Positions 48,701-59,713 are shown, counted from the stretch's first letter. The stretch: 64,000 nt of DNA from Carya illinoinensis (GCF_018687715.1 NC_056766.1:8545501-8609500), one strand, 5' to 3'. The notes: generated from the letters alone by a model not told the origin. Numbers and translations are program-made.

Positions 48701-49852
48701 TTTTAGATAGCGATAAAATATGTAAATTGTAGGACAACTTTAGTCTTAAGCCAACAGGAAAAAGAGAATAGCTTAAAAGAGACGGCATGCCGGTGAAGAA
48801 GGAGAGAAAAACAGAGACAAGTAATAGAACCGTGAAGAATAGCTGGTAAATGGATCGACCTTTACCATTTCAAGCAATAATCAGAGATACAATGACAAGA
48901 ACTCACAAAATAATTAATATCAAAACACCAATTTCTTTCAGGCTTATGGCATCTGTCGTGTCCCAGACTATTGGGATTATATAAATTTCTAAACTATATA
49001 AAATGCCACACCGCATGATTTGTAGATATAAATCTACCAATCAAAAACAGCTTTATCCCTTCATCTTAAATCTCAACAAATTAAAGCCTCACAAACAGAG
49101 AAATATGCAATAACAGGGAGGGCAAAAAACCAAAAAACTCAAGCTAGTTTACCTGACCGTTAGAATCTGTATTTTTTCTCCATTTAGCTCACAGTAAAGG
49201 GAGCCGAAACATACACAGAATTTTGGTAGGGATCAGTGAAGGGAAGGGGATGACCTAGCAGATACAGCTAGGGTCCAGAAAATCTCCCGAATGCCCAGCG
49301 AATCGAAGCATGGATGATCAATCACAATGAAAGGATTGTATCGTCACCGTCGACGACCTTCACTAGTTGCTGGTTCATCAATTCCTTGATTCCGGCAGCA
49401 AATGGATTTACAAGATTTGATAATTACAGCAGAAATTTTTGGAGGTAGGGTTGTGGGTTTCGCCCAAAAATTGGTATCAATGTGGAAAGATGAAGGGTCG
49501 ACTGACGCGAAGAGAGGGAAAAGGTCCCGCGGGCGCTAACTTGGGGCTATTTATATAACTCAGATATAATGACAACACTTGCTTGTCACAATAGAATTCA
49601 GTTTGTTATGAAAAGGTTTCTCCCTTCAGTGACGACTGTATGTCGTTAGAACAAACACATTGCAGCAGATTTAGACTTATTGTGACGCAAAATATTTTCG
49701 GTGATTATTTGTTGCCGATATTGGATATTTTTATTGACAATTTCGGTGTGTATTTTTGGAGACAATAATTTTGTGAGAATACATATGTATTAGCGGCAAT
49801 TTTTCATGTGTGGGGAAAAAAATGGTGGCAAATAGTTGAATTTGTTGTAGTG
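45800..49852. other. CACTA right-end non-coding region
   Basis: Upstream of the transposase gene on the minus strand, so it should hold its promoter and 5' untranslated region. No coding segment is recognised. The last 300 bases, from about 49560, carry subterminal words related to those of the left end (TTGCCGATATTGG, GGCAATTTTTC) and end in TTTGTTGTAGTG. Confidence 0.5.
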
Positions 49853-50279
49853 GCATGCATGAGACAAATAAATGTCACTTAATAAGTGAGGCAGAATTTT
49901 TTAATTAAATGAGAAGTAGTATAGTGTCATGATTTAAACTGATCAAGACCATACACTTATTCAAAAAATTTAAGCAGATTGAAATAAATAAATTTAATTA
50001 TTTAAATTATATCATGAATAGTGCATCTATCATAAGAAGAATTATATTCATCATCTATTTACCACACATCATAGATTTTTTTTTTTAATTTTTTTCAATT
50101 ATTTCCTTTATCAAATATGTAGTATATATATAGATGATGGATAGAAAACTTTCTTTAGTTAATCAAGAATAAAATAAAAATAAAAAATAAAAAAACAAGT
50201 ATAATATGTGGTATAGAAATTATATATAACAAGTAGAATGACTCATAAAAAAATACTCACCAAACAATAAAAAGTAATG

Positions 50280-51119
50280 GGACTGTCCTGCTTCAGTAGA
50301 TGTATGGGGAGAGGATTGCAGTCTAGTCAAAAAATGGAAAAGGAACTATGCTGACTTCAGAACACTATGGTTTGACTTTCAATCCAAGCTTGAAGAAGGG
50401 AAGCTTCATATAGTAACTGAGGTGCTCTATGGCCTATAGAAAAGGAGAAATGAAGCTGTATTCGAAGGAAAGTTCAAAAGCCCTTCTGTCATCTTTCAGT
50501 TGGCATTGCAGGATGTAGAAGCAACCAAGCTGGCTCAGGAAAAGCCGAGAGAGTGTCAAGCCAGCCTAACAGCAGTAGTGAGAACCCTGTGGAGACCCCC
50601 TAGAATGGATTATATGAAAGTAAATGTTGATGCAGCCATGGATAGAAAAATGGGAAGGATGGGGATCGGCATTGTAGTAAGGGACTGTAATGGTGAGGTA
50701 CATGTGGTGCTGGCCTCTCCCTATCAAGTAACAAGGACTGCTTATATAGCTGAGAGCTGGGCCATGCTACGTGCTATTCGTTTGTGGAGAGAACTAGGCA
50801 TTAGACAGGTGCAACTGGAAGGAGATGCGAAGATGGTAGTGGATGCAATCAATTCAAATGCACAAGACTCTTCATGGGATGGACAAGTTATAGAGGACAT
50901 CAAATCTGTATTGAAAGCCCAGCCAGGGTGGTTAGTATCGTTCTCGGGTAGAAGTAGCAACAAAGCAGCGCATGAAACTGCAAAACTAACTTTATCTTTA
51001 GGCTCTGAATGTATTTGGGTAGAGGAGGTACCTCCTGAGGTCCTCCCTGCTGTTATTTCAGACAAGATTGTTATTGTTGAATCATATTAATGAAGTTTGT
51101 TTCATTTAAAAAAAAAAAA
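50280..51119 (+). pseudogene. 5'-truncated LINE with RNase H end
   Basis: The plus strand encodes the end of an L1 ORF2: the tail of the RVT-associated domain (with TAG in place of Trp in a Gly-Leu-stop-Lys-Arg-Arg-Asn block near 50440), then an RNase H domain with Asn-Val-Asp-Ala-Ala, Glu-Ser-x-Ala and Glu-Gly-Asp-Ala blocks at about 50610-50840, TAA 51088-51090 and a poly(A) run at 51108-51119. The 5' truncation point is 50280. The empty site can be read from copies A and B: the CACCAAACAAT...AAA tract is split here, with AATG on both sides as a short duplication. It is the same family as, but diverged from, the full-length LINE at 52905. Confidence 0.85.
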
Positions 51120-52738
51120 TGAAATACTGTCGTGTCAAAACCAAACACTGGAAAGTCGTGTGTTTTCTCATTAAATAATTTGTTGATAAAATTTTCTATA
51201 AAACATTATTCTGCCTAAAAATTTAGTCTTATAAAAAGTTATTATGGAAGTATAAGTTAATGCATTAACAGTGCTTCTATCATAAAAAGTTACATTTACT
51301 ACAATATTCTCAAGTCACAACATAAAAAAAGTACCAAAAAATCATTGGCTTTCTTATAACATAATTTGTCGAAAAACTTTTCCATAAAACACCAGCCTTC
51401 CAAATGCTGACTAGAACTTACATAGGAATCGGCAAAAATATTTATTGCTGATGTGCTGTTAGGATTGATAGTTCTCATTCATTAACCAGAATCTAGTGAC
51501 TACTGTTCCTCAATCTACGTACTGTCTTGAGCTTCATGTATTGCTGGCCTAATTTCATGTGCTAGTTTCAAATTACGACGAGATTAATGTCATAATTGTC
51601 TTACGGTCCGAACATAAATTAGCACCTTGATGAGAACGTCTAGGGCGACATGTTAGTTTACGCTAGATTTCCATGAGCGAGTGGCAATATGCTGTTAGTT
51701 TACACCAGAACCGTAGCCATATGTTTTCCGATTCAAGATCTGTCTCTTCCAACTCATCTCTTTCATGTCCAATTGTTTCTTCATGGCTGATAGAAATATC
51801 ATTTTCAGTCTGATCCTGAAGCGAATCCTTGAAACCTGCAGACCAATTAATAACTGGTAGTGTTCCTTTGCTCTTAGGGATTATTAAGCAAGAGTTCATA
51901 GATAAATGAAATAAACTCTATAAACTTACATTAAATGCTCTATATATAATGATACAGGACCCTCGCTCTTCGTTTATCTCTTCCACTTCAAACTATGGAT
52001 AGAGATTTTCAGATGTTTGGATTCTTCTTTAATGGTAAAAAAGAAAGAGGGGCTCTATATCCACACACAAGGAGATCCTGATAGTGCAAAAACTTTTTTT
52101 TATTATTTTTTTGACTTTTTTTTCATGTATTTTTTTAATAATTTTAAATATTTTTAAGAAAATAAATTTACAACATTATTAAAAAATCACTTTTTTAATT
52201 ATTATATAAATAACAAAATTCCAATCAGAAAAAACCATGTGTGGCTTTAGCGTTTAATAATAATAATAAAAAAAAGCCTTTTCTTGTCGGCTAGCAACTC
52301 AGATACCAACGCATGGGTATAGAGGTTTTCGGAATTGTTTAATAAATAATTTAACTTTTTTAAATATTAATTCAATTTTTTTTTTTAATTTTAAAACAAT
52401 AATAATAATTTTTTTTTTTAACTTTTATCTTTTATCAAAAACTATATCATCTTATTTTTATCTCTAATCTAAACCGGCCTCCCTGCTTCCTCCTTTAACT
52501 GGATCTGAGGCCGAACCACGAACATGTGAGCTATATGCTACCTTCTTTTCATTCTTCTTCTATTCTCCTGCAAAAGCTTTGATCGATCAATTGTCTGTCT
52601 CTAGGGATTGCTAATCCCTTCCATAAATGATACCAGGTCTATGGTTTCCTTTCAAGCACTCGTTGAAATTTTCAAGTGCGTGTGCACGTGATTGAAATTT
52701 TTAAAAACCGCGGTAGGTGACCGACCCCAATTGAAAAT

Positions 52739-52740
<2 letters not shown>
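51120..52740 (-). pseudogene. Gene X, copy C (decayed)
   Basis: 51120-51260 matches the downstream module of copies A and B. An exon 2 remnant lies within 51899-51663 (Ser-Lys-Gly-Thr then Lys-Asp-Ser-Leu-Gln-Asp-Gln-Thr, as in copy B), but its 5' part is replaced by other sequence. 52480-52640 matches the exon 1 region of copy B (the TCCTCCTTTAACTGGATCTG and AGGTCTATGGTTTCCTTTCA blocks). Between them 52070-52250 is an AT-rich insert related to 58911-59320. The fragment cannot code for the copy B protein. Confidence 0.6.
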
Positions 52741-52778
<38 letters not shown>

Positions 52779-52891
52779 ATATTGAGAGATATATGAGGAG
52801 GGGATCGAATCCAGAATTTTTTTTTAAGGAGGTTGGATCTCATGCTATCAGAGCCACAAAGGCTCAAGCTCTTAGTCCCAATTGAAAATTC
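52726..52891 (-). mobile_element. tRNA-derived SINE with 15-bp target duplication
   Basis: The insert 52741-52876 is flanked by the perfect repeat CCCAATTGAAAATTC (52726-52740 and 52877-52891). On the minus strand it has a box A-like TGGCTCTGATAGCATGAG (52856-52839), a box B GGATTCGATCCCC (52812-52800) and a long poly(A) tail (T-run 52741-52777, 37 bases). This is the standard layout of an RNA polymerase III retroposon. The long uninterrupted tail and the perfect duplication suggest recent insertion. Confidence 0.9.
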
Positions 52892-52950
52892 TAAATTGAG
52901 ACTTTTTTTTTTTTTGAAAGGAGAAATCTGATTTCATTAATAAACCAAGT

Positions 52951-55900
52951 TCATAACATCTCAGTAGCTACAATTGACTGAATGCACGAGGGGCATTCTT
53001 CAATATCATATAGATCTACAGAGAAACCGAGAGCTGATTTAGCTAACTCATGTGCTGCCATGTTCGCCTCTCTACATGCATGCACTCCCGACCACTGACT
53101 CCAAGTATTCAAAATATGTCTTGCATCCTCTACCATCAGTCCCCCTTTACTCCAATTGGATCCCTCCGTGTGAAGCACATCAATAACCTGCTTTGAGTCT
53201 CCTTCCAGTACTAAATTTCTCAGCCCAAGCTCCCTACAGAAGATTACTGCTAATAATAGGCCCTGTGCTTCAGCCTCAAAAGGGGTTTCTGTGGCTTCCC
53301 GAGTTGCCCTGAGTGTGCCCATGACTTTGCCATTATGATCTCGAATGATTACTCCCAGCCCCATTCTCTTTGACTCCTTTCTCAGTGCCGCATCCCAGTT
53401 GGCTTTATAGAGTCCTGCTGCTGGTTTCTGCCACTTAGCTTCTCTCTGGTGTCTTTGAAACTGCTCTGTTGGTTGTGGCAAGGATGCCTCATGGAAGGAC
53501 AGAATTTCACTCCTTGCTGTTTGGGTTATACTCGTGGGGTGTTTGAAACCTTTACCATGCATATAGTCATTCCTTCTAGTCCATATTCCCCTCAAGGTCA
53601 CAGCCACCTCTTCCAGCTCAGCTTGATCAAGCTGTTGCACTAGGAGAATCCATACATTGAAAAACAGGTTGCTGTGGTGGGACATCTTCTGAACCTTGAT
53701 GCATCCTTGGCTCCACACGTCCTTTGCAGCTGAGCACCCCCATAAAGCATGGCCTGAAGTTTCAGGTTCTGTTTTACAAACTGGGCATAAAGGGTCTTTT
53801 AGAATCTTCCTTCTTGTTAGATTAGCACAGGTAGGAAGGGCTTCACTGCATGCCCTCCAAACAAAAAACTTTACTGCAGGGGCAACCTTCATCTTCCAAA
53901 GTTTTTTCCACACACCCTTGTCACTATGTTTCCTCGAAGCTTCACCCTCTACTTCAGAAATCAAACTCCTCTGGAGGTGATAACCACTTTTAACTGTGTA
54001 CTGGCCATTGTTAGAGGCCTGCCAAGTCAGCTTGTCCCCCCTCCCTCCTATGCTAATAGGAATGGTTCTGATGGCCTCAACTTCCTGGTTTGAGAACATT
54101 TCTTGCAAGAGGTCTTCTCTCCACATTTTCAGGTTTGGTTCTATTAAATCACTAACCATCTCACACCATACATCATTGCCCCTTATGGATGAAATCTGCT
54201 GAGAAGGTAGGTTTGGGATCCACTTTTCTTTCCACAGGTTGATGCTGGTTCCATTACCAACTCGCCACAGAAGTCCTCTTTTTAACATGGTTAAACCTGC
54301 TTGGATGCTTCTCTAGGCATATGAAGGTCCCAACCCCAAGCTTGACTCCAATAAGCCCACTTTTGAGAAGTACTTCTGCTTGTACACTCTAGACACCAGT
54401 GAGGTAGGATCTTGTAGCATTCTCCAGTTTTGTTTGGCCAGCATAGCCAGATTGAAGCTTTGAAAATCTCTGAAGCCCAGGCCCCCTAAATCCTTGCCAG
54501 AACTTAGTTGTTCCTAGGAAATCCAGTGAATCTTTAATGAGTCTTCATTATAGCCCCACCAGAATTTCCTTAGAAGTTGATTCAGCTTCCTAGTAATAGA
54601 ATTTGGGAGGAGAAATATCCCCATTGCATAGGTAGGAATGGCTTGGAGTACTGCCTTCAGTAAAATTTCCTTTCCTGCATTGGATAGATTTTTGGTCTTC
54701 CAATTAGCTACCCGAGCCCAAGTTCTATCAATGAGGGAGTGAAAAGCTGCAACCTTTGCCCTCCCCACCATTACAGGTAGTCCCAAATACTTTTCAAAAG
54801 TCCCACTCGATTTGATACCCACCAGTTGAAGAATCTGGTTCTGAACCTCTTGTTTTGTGTTCTTGCTGAAGAATACTGATGATTTTTCTTTGTTTAGTAC
54901 CTGTCTTGAGGCCAGTTCATAAGTTTCCAGTATCAAAAGCAGTCTACTCAACTCCTCAGTTTTAGCTTGACAGAAAATGAGGCTATCGTCTGCAAAAAAC
55001 AGATGATTCACCTTTGTTGGGCCTCTTCCCAGTGGTGCACTTGTTAATATTCCCCTATCTTCAGCTTGTTTTAGTAATGCAGAAAGAGCTTCAGCACAAA
55101 GTATGAAAATGTAGGGGGAGAGGGGGTCCCCTTGGCGAATTCCCCTAGAGGGGTAGAATTTTTTTTGGGCCTCTCCATTAACCAGAATTGAATAGGAGAC
55201 TGAGTTAAGGCATCTTTGGATCAATTGGACCCATTGCTGGGGAAAACCAATTTTCTGCATCACAGCTTCTACAAATCCCCACTCAACATCATCGTAGGCC
55301 TTGCTCATGTCTAATTTGAGAGCCATGAACCCTTTCCTCCCTTTCATCCTTGACTGCATTGAATGTAAAACCTCATATGCTACTAGAGTGTTATCTGAGA
55401 TTAGTCTACCAGGGACAAAGGCACTTTGGTTAACAGATATGAGAGAAGGGAGTATACACTTCAACCTATTTGCCAAGGTTTTTGAGACTATCTTGTAAAG
55501 GACATTACAGAGGCTTATGGGTCGAAATTCAGTCACCTTTATAGGATTTTTAACCTTGGGGAGCAGAGCTATAAAGGTGTCATTCACCTCTTGAAGTGTG
55601 CAACCCTGGTTAATAGATTGGAGGACAAATTTACAAACATCCTCACCCACCACCTCCCAGTGTTTTTGATAGAACTGAGCAGGGAATCCATCGGGTCCAG
55701 GGGAACCCAATGGATTCATCTGGAAAATAGCTTCCCTAACCTCCTCAACTGTGAACTTTTTCAATAGACTAGCTGACATCTCAGGTGTAATTTTTGTTTG
55801 TAAAGCATGTAGACAGGCTTCAGAATTAACAGGCAAGGAAGAGGTGAAAAGGGAGGAGAAGAAACCTGTGAAAACTTCTCCAATATCTTCTTGCTCATGA

Positions 55901-57063
55901 GCTATATTCCCAGCACTGTCTGAAACAGATTTGATGGTGTTGGTTTTCCTTCTCTGGTTTGCTTGCATATGGAAAAAATGTGTATTTTTGTCTCCATTCC
56001 TCAGCCAGTGCTGTTTGGCACGCTGTTTCCACCTCATCTCAGTTTCAGCTAGTGAAATTTCGAGTTTTCTTTGTAAGTTCTGCAATTTGTCCAAATGTGA
56101 ACCATCCCCAATATCTTGTAATTGACTAATACTGGACAAGAGATGGGCTGATTCCCCTTGTGTTTGCTGTGTAGTTTTTTGTTTCCACATTATCAAGTCC
56201 CTCTTGCACTGGTTTAGCTTGCACCTCATTCTAGCTACATGTGAGTTCCCTTCTTGGCCTTTGTTCCAGGCCTCTTTAACTATCTCTCTACATTCCTCCC
56301 TAATTTCCCAAGCTGCCTCATATCGAAAAACCCTGTTTTTTCCACCCCTCCCATACACTATATGCTTCATGTTGATATGTAGGGGAGAGTGATCTGACTT
56401 GACTGCTGCCAAAGTGTTGCAGTGAGCCTGGTTAAATAGGTCACTCCACTCCTTGTTAGCCATTACCCTATCAATCTTCTCCTTTGTGAACCCCCCACCC
56501 CTTCTGTTATTAGACTAGGTAAACTTCTGTCCTTGAGAGTGGATGTCTCGAATTCCACACTGTTCTACTACTTGCCTGAATAGTTCTATTTGAGAGTATG
56601 GCCTCCTTGCACCCCCTTCTTTCTCACTTTGATCAAGGATTTCATTAAAATCACCTCCACACAGCCAGGGCATGGATGGGATTGGCTTAAGCATTCTGAG
56701 CAATTCCCAGTTGCCTCTCCTCTTCAATGTGTTTGGGTGGCCATAGAACCCAGTGAATAGCCAATTAGGATTGCCTCCCTCACCCTATATATGAGCATTA
56801 ATGTGCCATCGGGTATAGCTTGTCACTTTGACTTTCCACTCTTCTTTCCATAGCATAGCAATTCCCCCACTTGTTCCCACACTGTCCACTGCAAAACAGC
56901 TATCAAACTTCAGAGAACATCTTACTTCTTCCATCCGCGTTCTGTTGCACTTAGTTTCCACCAGAAACACTAAGTGTGGGCACTTGTCCTTAGTTAACTT
57001 TCTAAGGATTCAAATTGTCCGAGGGTTCCCAAGCCCTCGGTAATTCCATACCAATATGCTCAT
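52951..57063 (-). pseudogene. LINE ORF2: endonuclease, reverse transcriptase, RNase H (five stops)
   Basis: One frame of 1371 codons from ATG 57063 to the stop at 52951, broken only by stops at 57010-57012 (TGA), 56785-56787, 56515-56517, 54514-54516 and 54313-54315 (the last four TAG). Order of domains: endonuclease with Gly-Gly-Asp-Phe-Asn-Glu and Ser-Asp-His-Ser-Pro; reverse transcriptase with Lys-Ala-Tyr-Asp and the catalytic Phe-Ala-Asp-Asp; the zinc-finger-like RVT-associated region (Cys-x2-Cys with Thr-Ser-Gly-His-Ala-Leu-Trp); RNase H (Trp-Asp-Ala-Ala, Glu-Gly-Asp-Ser). Three TAG codons fall where the family has Trp. The protein would nick target DNA and copy the RNA, but no full product can be made from this copy. 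Confidence 0.9.
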
Positions 57064-58469
57064 TGGTTTTGGCAGGGCTGGAGTCCAGCCTTTGCCCTTT
57101 CAGGTTGGCTTTCTCTGCTAACCTCACAGTTCCTAATTCTTTTTGGAGACATATTACCCTCAGTATTACTTTTCCAGATTCTCTTCTTGGTCCCTACCAC
57201 TTGGCTTGAGTTTGTGATATCCCCCAAGATCATACTAGGTCTTGTCTCTCTTCTAGCCTTCCTCTTCCACCTGCCTACTTTAGTGTTCCCATCTTCTGGT
57301 TTCGAATTGTTGCTTCCCCTGGTTCTAACTACACTTTCCATAGCTATAGTGCTACTAACACTGAGGTTGGGCTTAGCTTTGGCCATTGTGTCTCTCAACT
57401 CAGAGATGGTTCGGTCTAGTTCCATATGGGAAGATGTCTCTGCAGGAACCTCTTTCCCAATTGGGGGTTGAGTCTGGGAGGGTACTGGATTGAGTCCCTC
57501 CTCTATTAACCCCGGGACTTTGGCAGTTGGTTGTACTACCCTGTTACTTTGTTCATATGTTTCCCCCTCTCTCAATGGTGTCTCTTCAGTGTCCTTCTCA
57601 GTTTCCCCATATTTATAAATGCCAGGATTTGTTTCCTGTTTACTGGGCCTCTCCTCGGTTTGTTCTGCCTTCTTGTTATTGTATTCGGCCTTTCCTCCAT
57701 ATTTTCTGAAATCAAATAGGTTTGTATTCATTGGTTGAGCTCGTAGCCAAGCCCCAAACTGCACTGGTTGTTGTTTCTCTTGGTTGAGGTCATACCTTGG
57801 TCTTGAACATGCTCTACCTTTATGGGAAAGAATCCCACAATGGAAGCATAGGTTTTGGAGTCGCTCATACTTAAAAGAGACCCAGATCTTCTCCCCTTCG
57901 AACTCCAACCATTTCCCCCTCAATAATGGCTTCGTAAGGTCCAGTGCAACTCTCACTCTTAGACACCTACCCCAGGCAGATCCATCAGAGTCTGCATCTA
58001 CCCTTATCACATGTCCTAGGGATGAACCAAAATCCTGTCCCACTCCTTCAGTCATTGTAGCCAACGGTAAGTTATGGCATTGTACCCAAAATGGCTCATA
58101 CTGAAATTTCATTGCGTTAACAGATACATTTTCATCTACTTCTTGTATTGTTATAAGATTTCGATCGAAAAACCAGGGTCTACCGCTTAGAACTTTTTCT
58201 TTATCCTGGATTTGTTGAAACTCGATTAGGAAACATTGTTCATTTAGGTCTTTGAAACGTACCCAGCCTTGTAGCCTCCAGATTTGAGCCATGGTCACCC
58301 TGAAGGCCTCGTTGTTAACCCCCCTTTCCGATAAGACCTTTCCAATGATGCAGAGTTTTCCCCGAAAGTTCCCTTCCTTATCAGTCTGCTTTGTAACTTG
58401 GAACACTGATGTCTCTTCCTTCGACAGATGAAGTCTCTCCCATCTCTTGGTCAGATCGTCTTCTACCAT
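57060..58469 (-). CDS. LINE ORF1 protein (DUF4283 and zinc knuckle)
   Basis: 469 residues from ATG 58469 to TGA 57062-57060. An upstream TTG lengthens the open frame by four codons but the ATG is the natural start. The N-terminal 170 residues form a DUF4283-type domain (Trp-x-x-Leu-x-Leu, then Gly-Arg-Pro-Trp-Phe-Phe-Asp-Arg). A CCHC zinc knuckle, Cys-Phe-His-Cys-x4-His-x4-Cys, is at about residue 215-230. The rest is polar, low-complexity and basic near the C-terminus. Plant L1 ORF1 proteins bind the element RNA in the ribonucleoprotein that carries out retrotransposition. No stop or shift breaks this frame. The last bases overlap the ORF2 start as ATGA. Confidence 0.88.
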   Translation of the reverse strand: MVEDDLTKRWERLHLSKEETSVFQVTKQTDKEGNFRGKLCIIGKVLSERGVNNEAFRVTMAQIWRLQGWVRFKDLNEQCFLIEFQQIQDKEKVLSGRPWFFDRNLITIQEVDENVSVNAMKFQYEPFWVQCHNLPLATMTEGVGQDFGSSLGHVIRVDADSDGSAWGRCLRVRVALDLTKPLLRGKWLEFEGEKIWVSFKYERLQNLCFHCGILSHKGRACSRPRYDLNQEKQQPVQFGAWLRAQPMNTNLFDFRKYGGKAEYNNKKAEQTEERPSKQETNPGIYKYGETEKDTEETPLREGETYEQSNRVVQPTAKVPGLIEEGLNPVPSQTQPPIGKEVPAETSSHMELDRTISELRDTMAKAKPNLSVSSTIAMESVVRTRGSNNSKPEDGNTKVGRWKRKARRETRPSMILGDITNSSQVVGTKKRIWKSNTEGNMSPKRIRNCEVSRESQPERAKAGLQPCQNQ

Positions 58470-58620
58470 TGTAACTGTCAACTGCCGCCGCCCTCACAAC
58501 CAGTGAGACTGTTCCCCGTGTCGAGAAGACCAGGGGTACTAAACCCTACTTTCCTCTTCGAGAGAGAGAGAGAGAGAGAGAGAGGGACCCAAAAGTTAGC
58601 TGAGTTCTAAATTGAGACTT

Positions 58621-58910
58621 GAGAGGTACTGGATTGACTAGTAGATTTTATTATCTATATACTAAATATTTATTATAGAAAAATAAAAAAAATTAAAATA
58701 AATATAATATATAGTGTATAGAAATAATAAATAGTATTATTATTTACAAAAGCATGTTCAGACGTGGCTTCTATAATATATTAAATATTTTTTATATAAT
58801 ATATTAAATTATAAAACTACATTACAAATCTCAAACGCATCTCATATATTTAATTGAGTCGGGCCCAGGTATTAAAGTACTTAGATATCAGATATGTCTA
58901 AAATGTTGAG
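58621..58910. other. No gene seen
   Basis: Begins with GAGAGGTACTGGATTGACTAG, a diverged match to the right end of the MITE at 20481-20687; otherwise AT-rich. Confidence 0.4.
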
Positions 58911-59320
58911 GAAAAAAGCACTTCTACAGTCACCAACAAAGTGTCCCGATATCCCGATATGTGCATTTTATTTTATTTTTTATACATTTTTTTAATCTTT
59001 ACAAATATTTTAAAAAAATTAAAAAAATATAACATCATTAAAAAATACTTTTTCAATTATTTAATAATAAATAATTTTAAAATATAAGTTGTCTTGATCC
59101 ATATCGGACCCAACCCTCGATAGATATAGCATTTTTCTAAAGAAAAAATACTTCTATAGTCACCAAAGAGTGTCCCGAGAAAGTGTCGGAGATGTACATT
59201 TCACTTTTCATTTTTTTTATGTATTTTTTTAATCATTATAAACATTTAAAAAAAATGAAAAAACAACACCATTAAAATATATTTTCTTAATAGTTAAGTA
59301 AAAAAAATTAAAAATAAAAA
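58911..59320. repeat. Two diverged copies of an AT-rich repeat
   Basis: 58911-59085 and 59141-59320 share the order CTTCTA(C/T)AGTCACCAA...GTGTCCCG, then ATTTTTTTTATG(T/C)ATTTTTTTAATC, then ACACCATTAAAA-like and ATTAAAAATA tracts. Related AT-rich cores occur at 52070-52250 and, inverted, at 60650-60790, so this is a dispersed family of short elements. Confidence 0.65.
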
Positions 59321-59527
59321 AAGTGGTTGGGACTTGAAGATGTAACCTTCGATGAAATCAACACACCAATAACTGATTTGAAGATGTTGGTTTTATTGGA
59401 TTTAAGATGATATTTGGATGATATTTGGATATGTACAAATGTCAATGTTTTATGAGAACTTGAATTCAAAACAACGTGCTATGCCAGCTTTCTTCTTAAT
59501 GAATGGTTTTAATGTCTAATGATGCAG

Positions 59528-59713
59528 AGCAAATTTGAGTTCCAATTAAGACTTCAAGAGTTCATAGAGTTGGTGCGAGTTGAAAACAAGTTGGGAGCTA
59601 TAACATATGCACGGAAGTACCTTGCACCTTGGGGTGCCATCCATATGAAAGAGTTGCAGAGGGTCATGGCAACACTGGCCTCTAGAAGTAATACCGAATG
59701 TGCTACATACAAG
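59528..59713 (+). pseudogene. Isolated exon of a MAEA/GID9 homologue (CTLH/CRA region)
   Basis: A 62-codon exon bounded by an acceptor (ATGCAG, junction 59527/59528) and a donor (AAG|GTGAAC, 59713). It starts Ser-Lys-Phe-Glu-Phe-Gln-Leu-Arg-Leu-Gln-Glu-Phe-Ile-Glu-Leu-Val and contains Ala-Tyr... replaced by Ala-Ile-Thr-Tyr-Ala-Arg-Lys-Tyr-Leu-Ala-Pro-Trp, matching the CTLH/CRA segment of plant MAEA-type subunits of the GID/CTLH ubiquitin ligase. No other exon of that gene is recognised within several kb: the LISH domain before it and the RING-like end after it are missing. It is therefore a truncated duplicate or a captured exon. Intact flanking splice sites mean it could be spliced into a transcript. 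Confidence 0.75.

Larger units (their letters stand above)
32502..49852 (-). mobile_element. CACTA (En/Spm-type) DNA transposon, about 17.35 kb
   Basis: The left end reads CACTACAACAAATAC at 32502. The right end, reverse complemented from 49852, reads CACTACAACAAATTC, so the terminal inverted repeats agree for at least 13 of 15 bases. Both ends are followed by subterminal arrays of short TTGCC / TGGCAA-type words. Inside are, on the minus strand, a TNPD-type transposase gene (45774-41979) and a TNPA/Ptta-type gene (about 37580-35079), the standard gene pair and order of this superfamily. The flanking three bases are CAT left and GCA right (CAT appears one base further), so the usual 3-bp duplication is not exact. 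About 70 percent is non-coding, which is common for large plant CACTA elements. Each gene carries stop codons, so the element is not autonomous. Confidence 0.9.
52889..58620 (-). mobile_element. Full-length L1-type LINE with 16-bp target duplication
   Basis: The perfect repeat TTCTAAATTGAGACTT lies at 52889-52904 and 58605-58620. The element between (52905-58604, 5.7 kb) has a GA microsatellite in its 5' leader (58560-58584), ORF1, ORF2 and a short poly(A) tail (T-run to 52915). Both ends are defined, so this is a complete insertion. ORF1 is open; ORF2 has five stop codons, so the copy cannot move on its own. A second LINE copy (50280-51119) lies only 1.8 kb away in the opposite orientation. 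Confidence 0.92.

Noticed and set aside
53449..57719. Plus-strand open frames of 60-94 codons across the LINE
   Set aside because: Antisense shadows of LINE ORF1 and ORF2; no family resemblance of their own.
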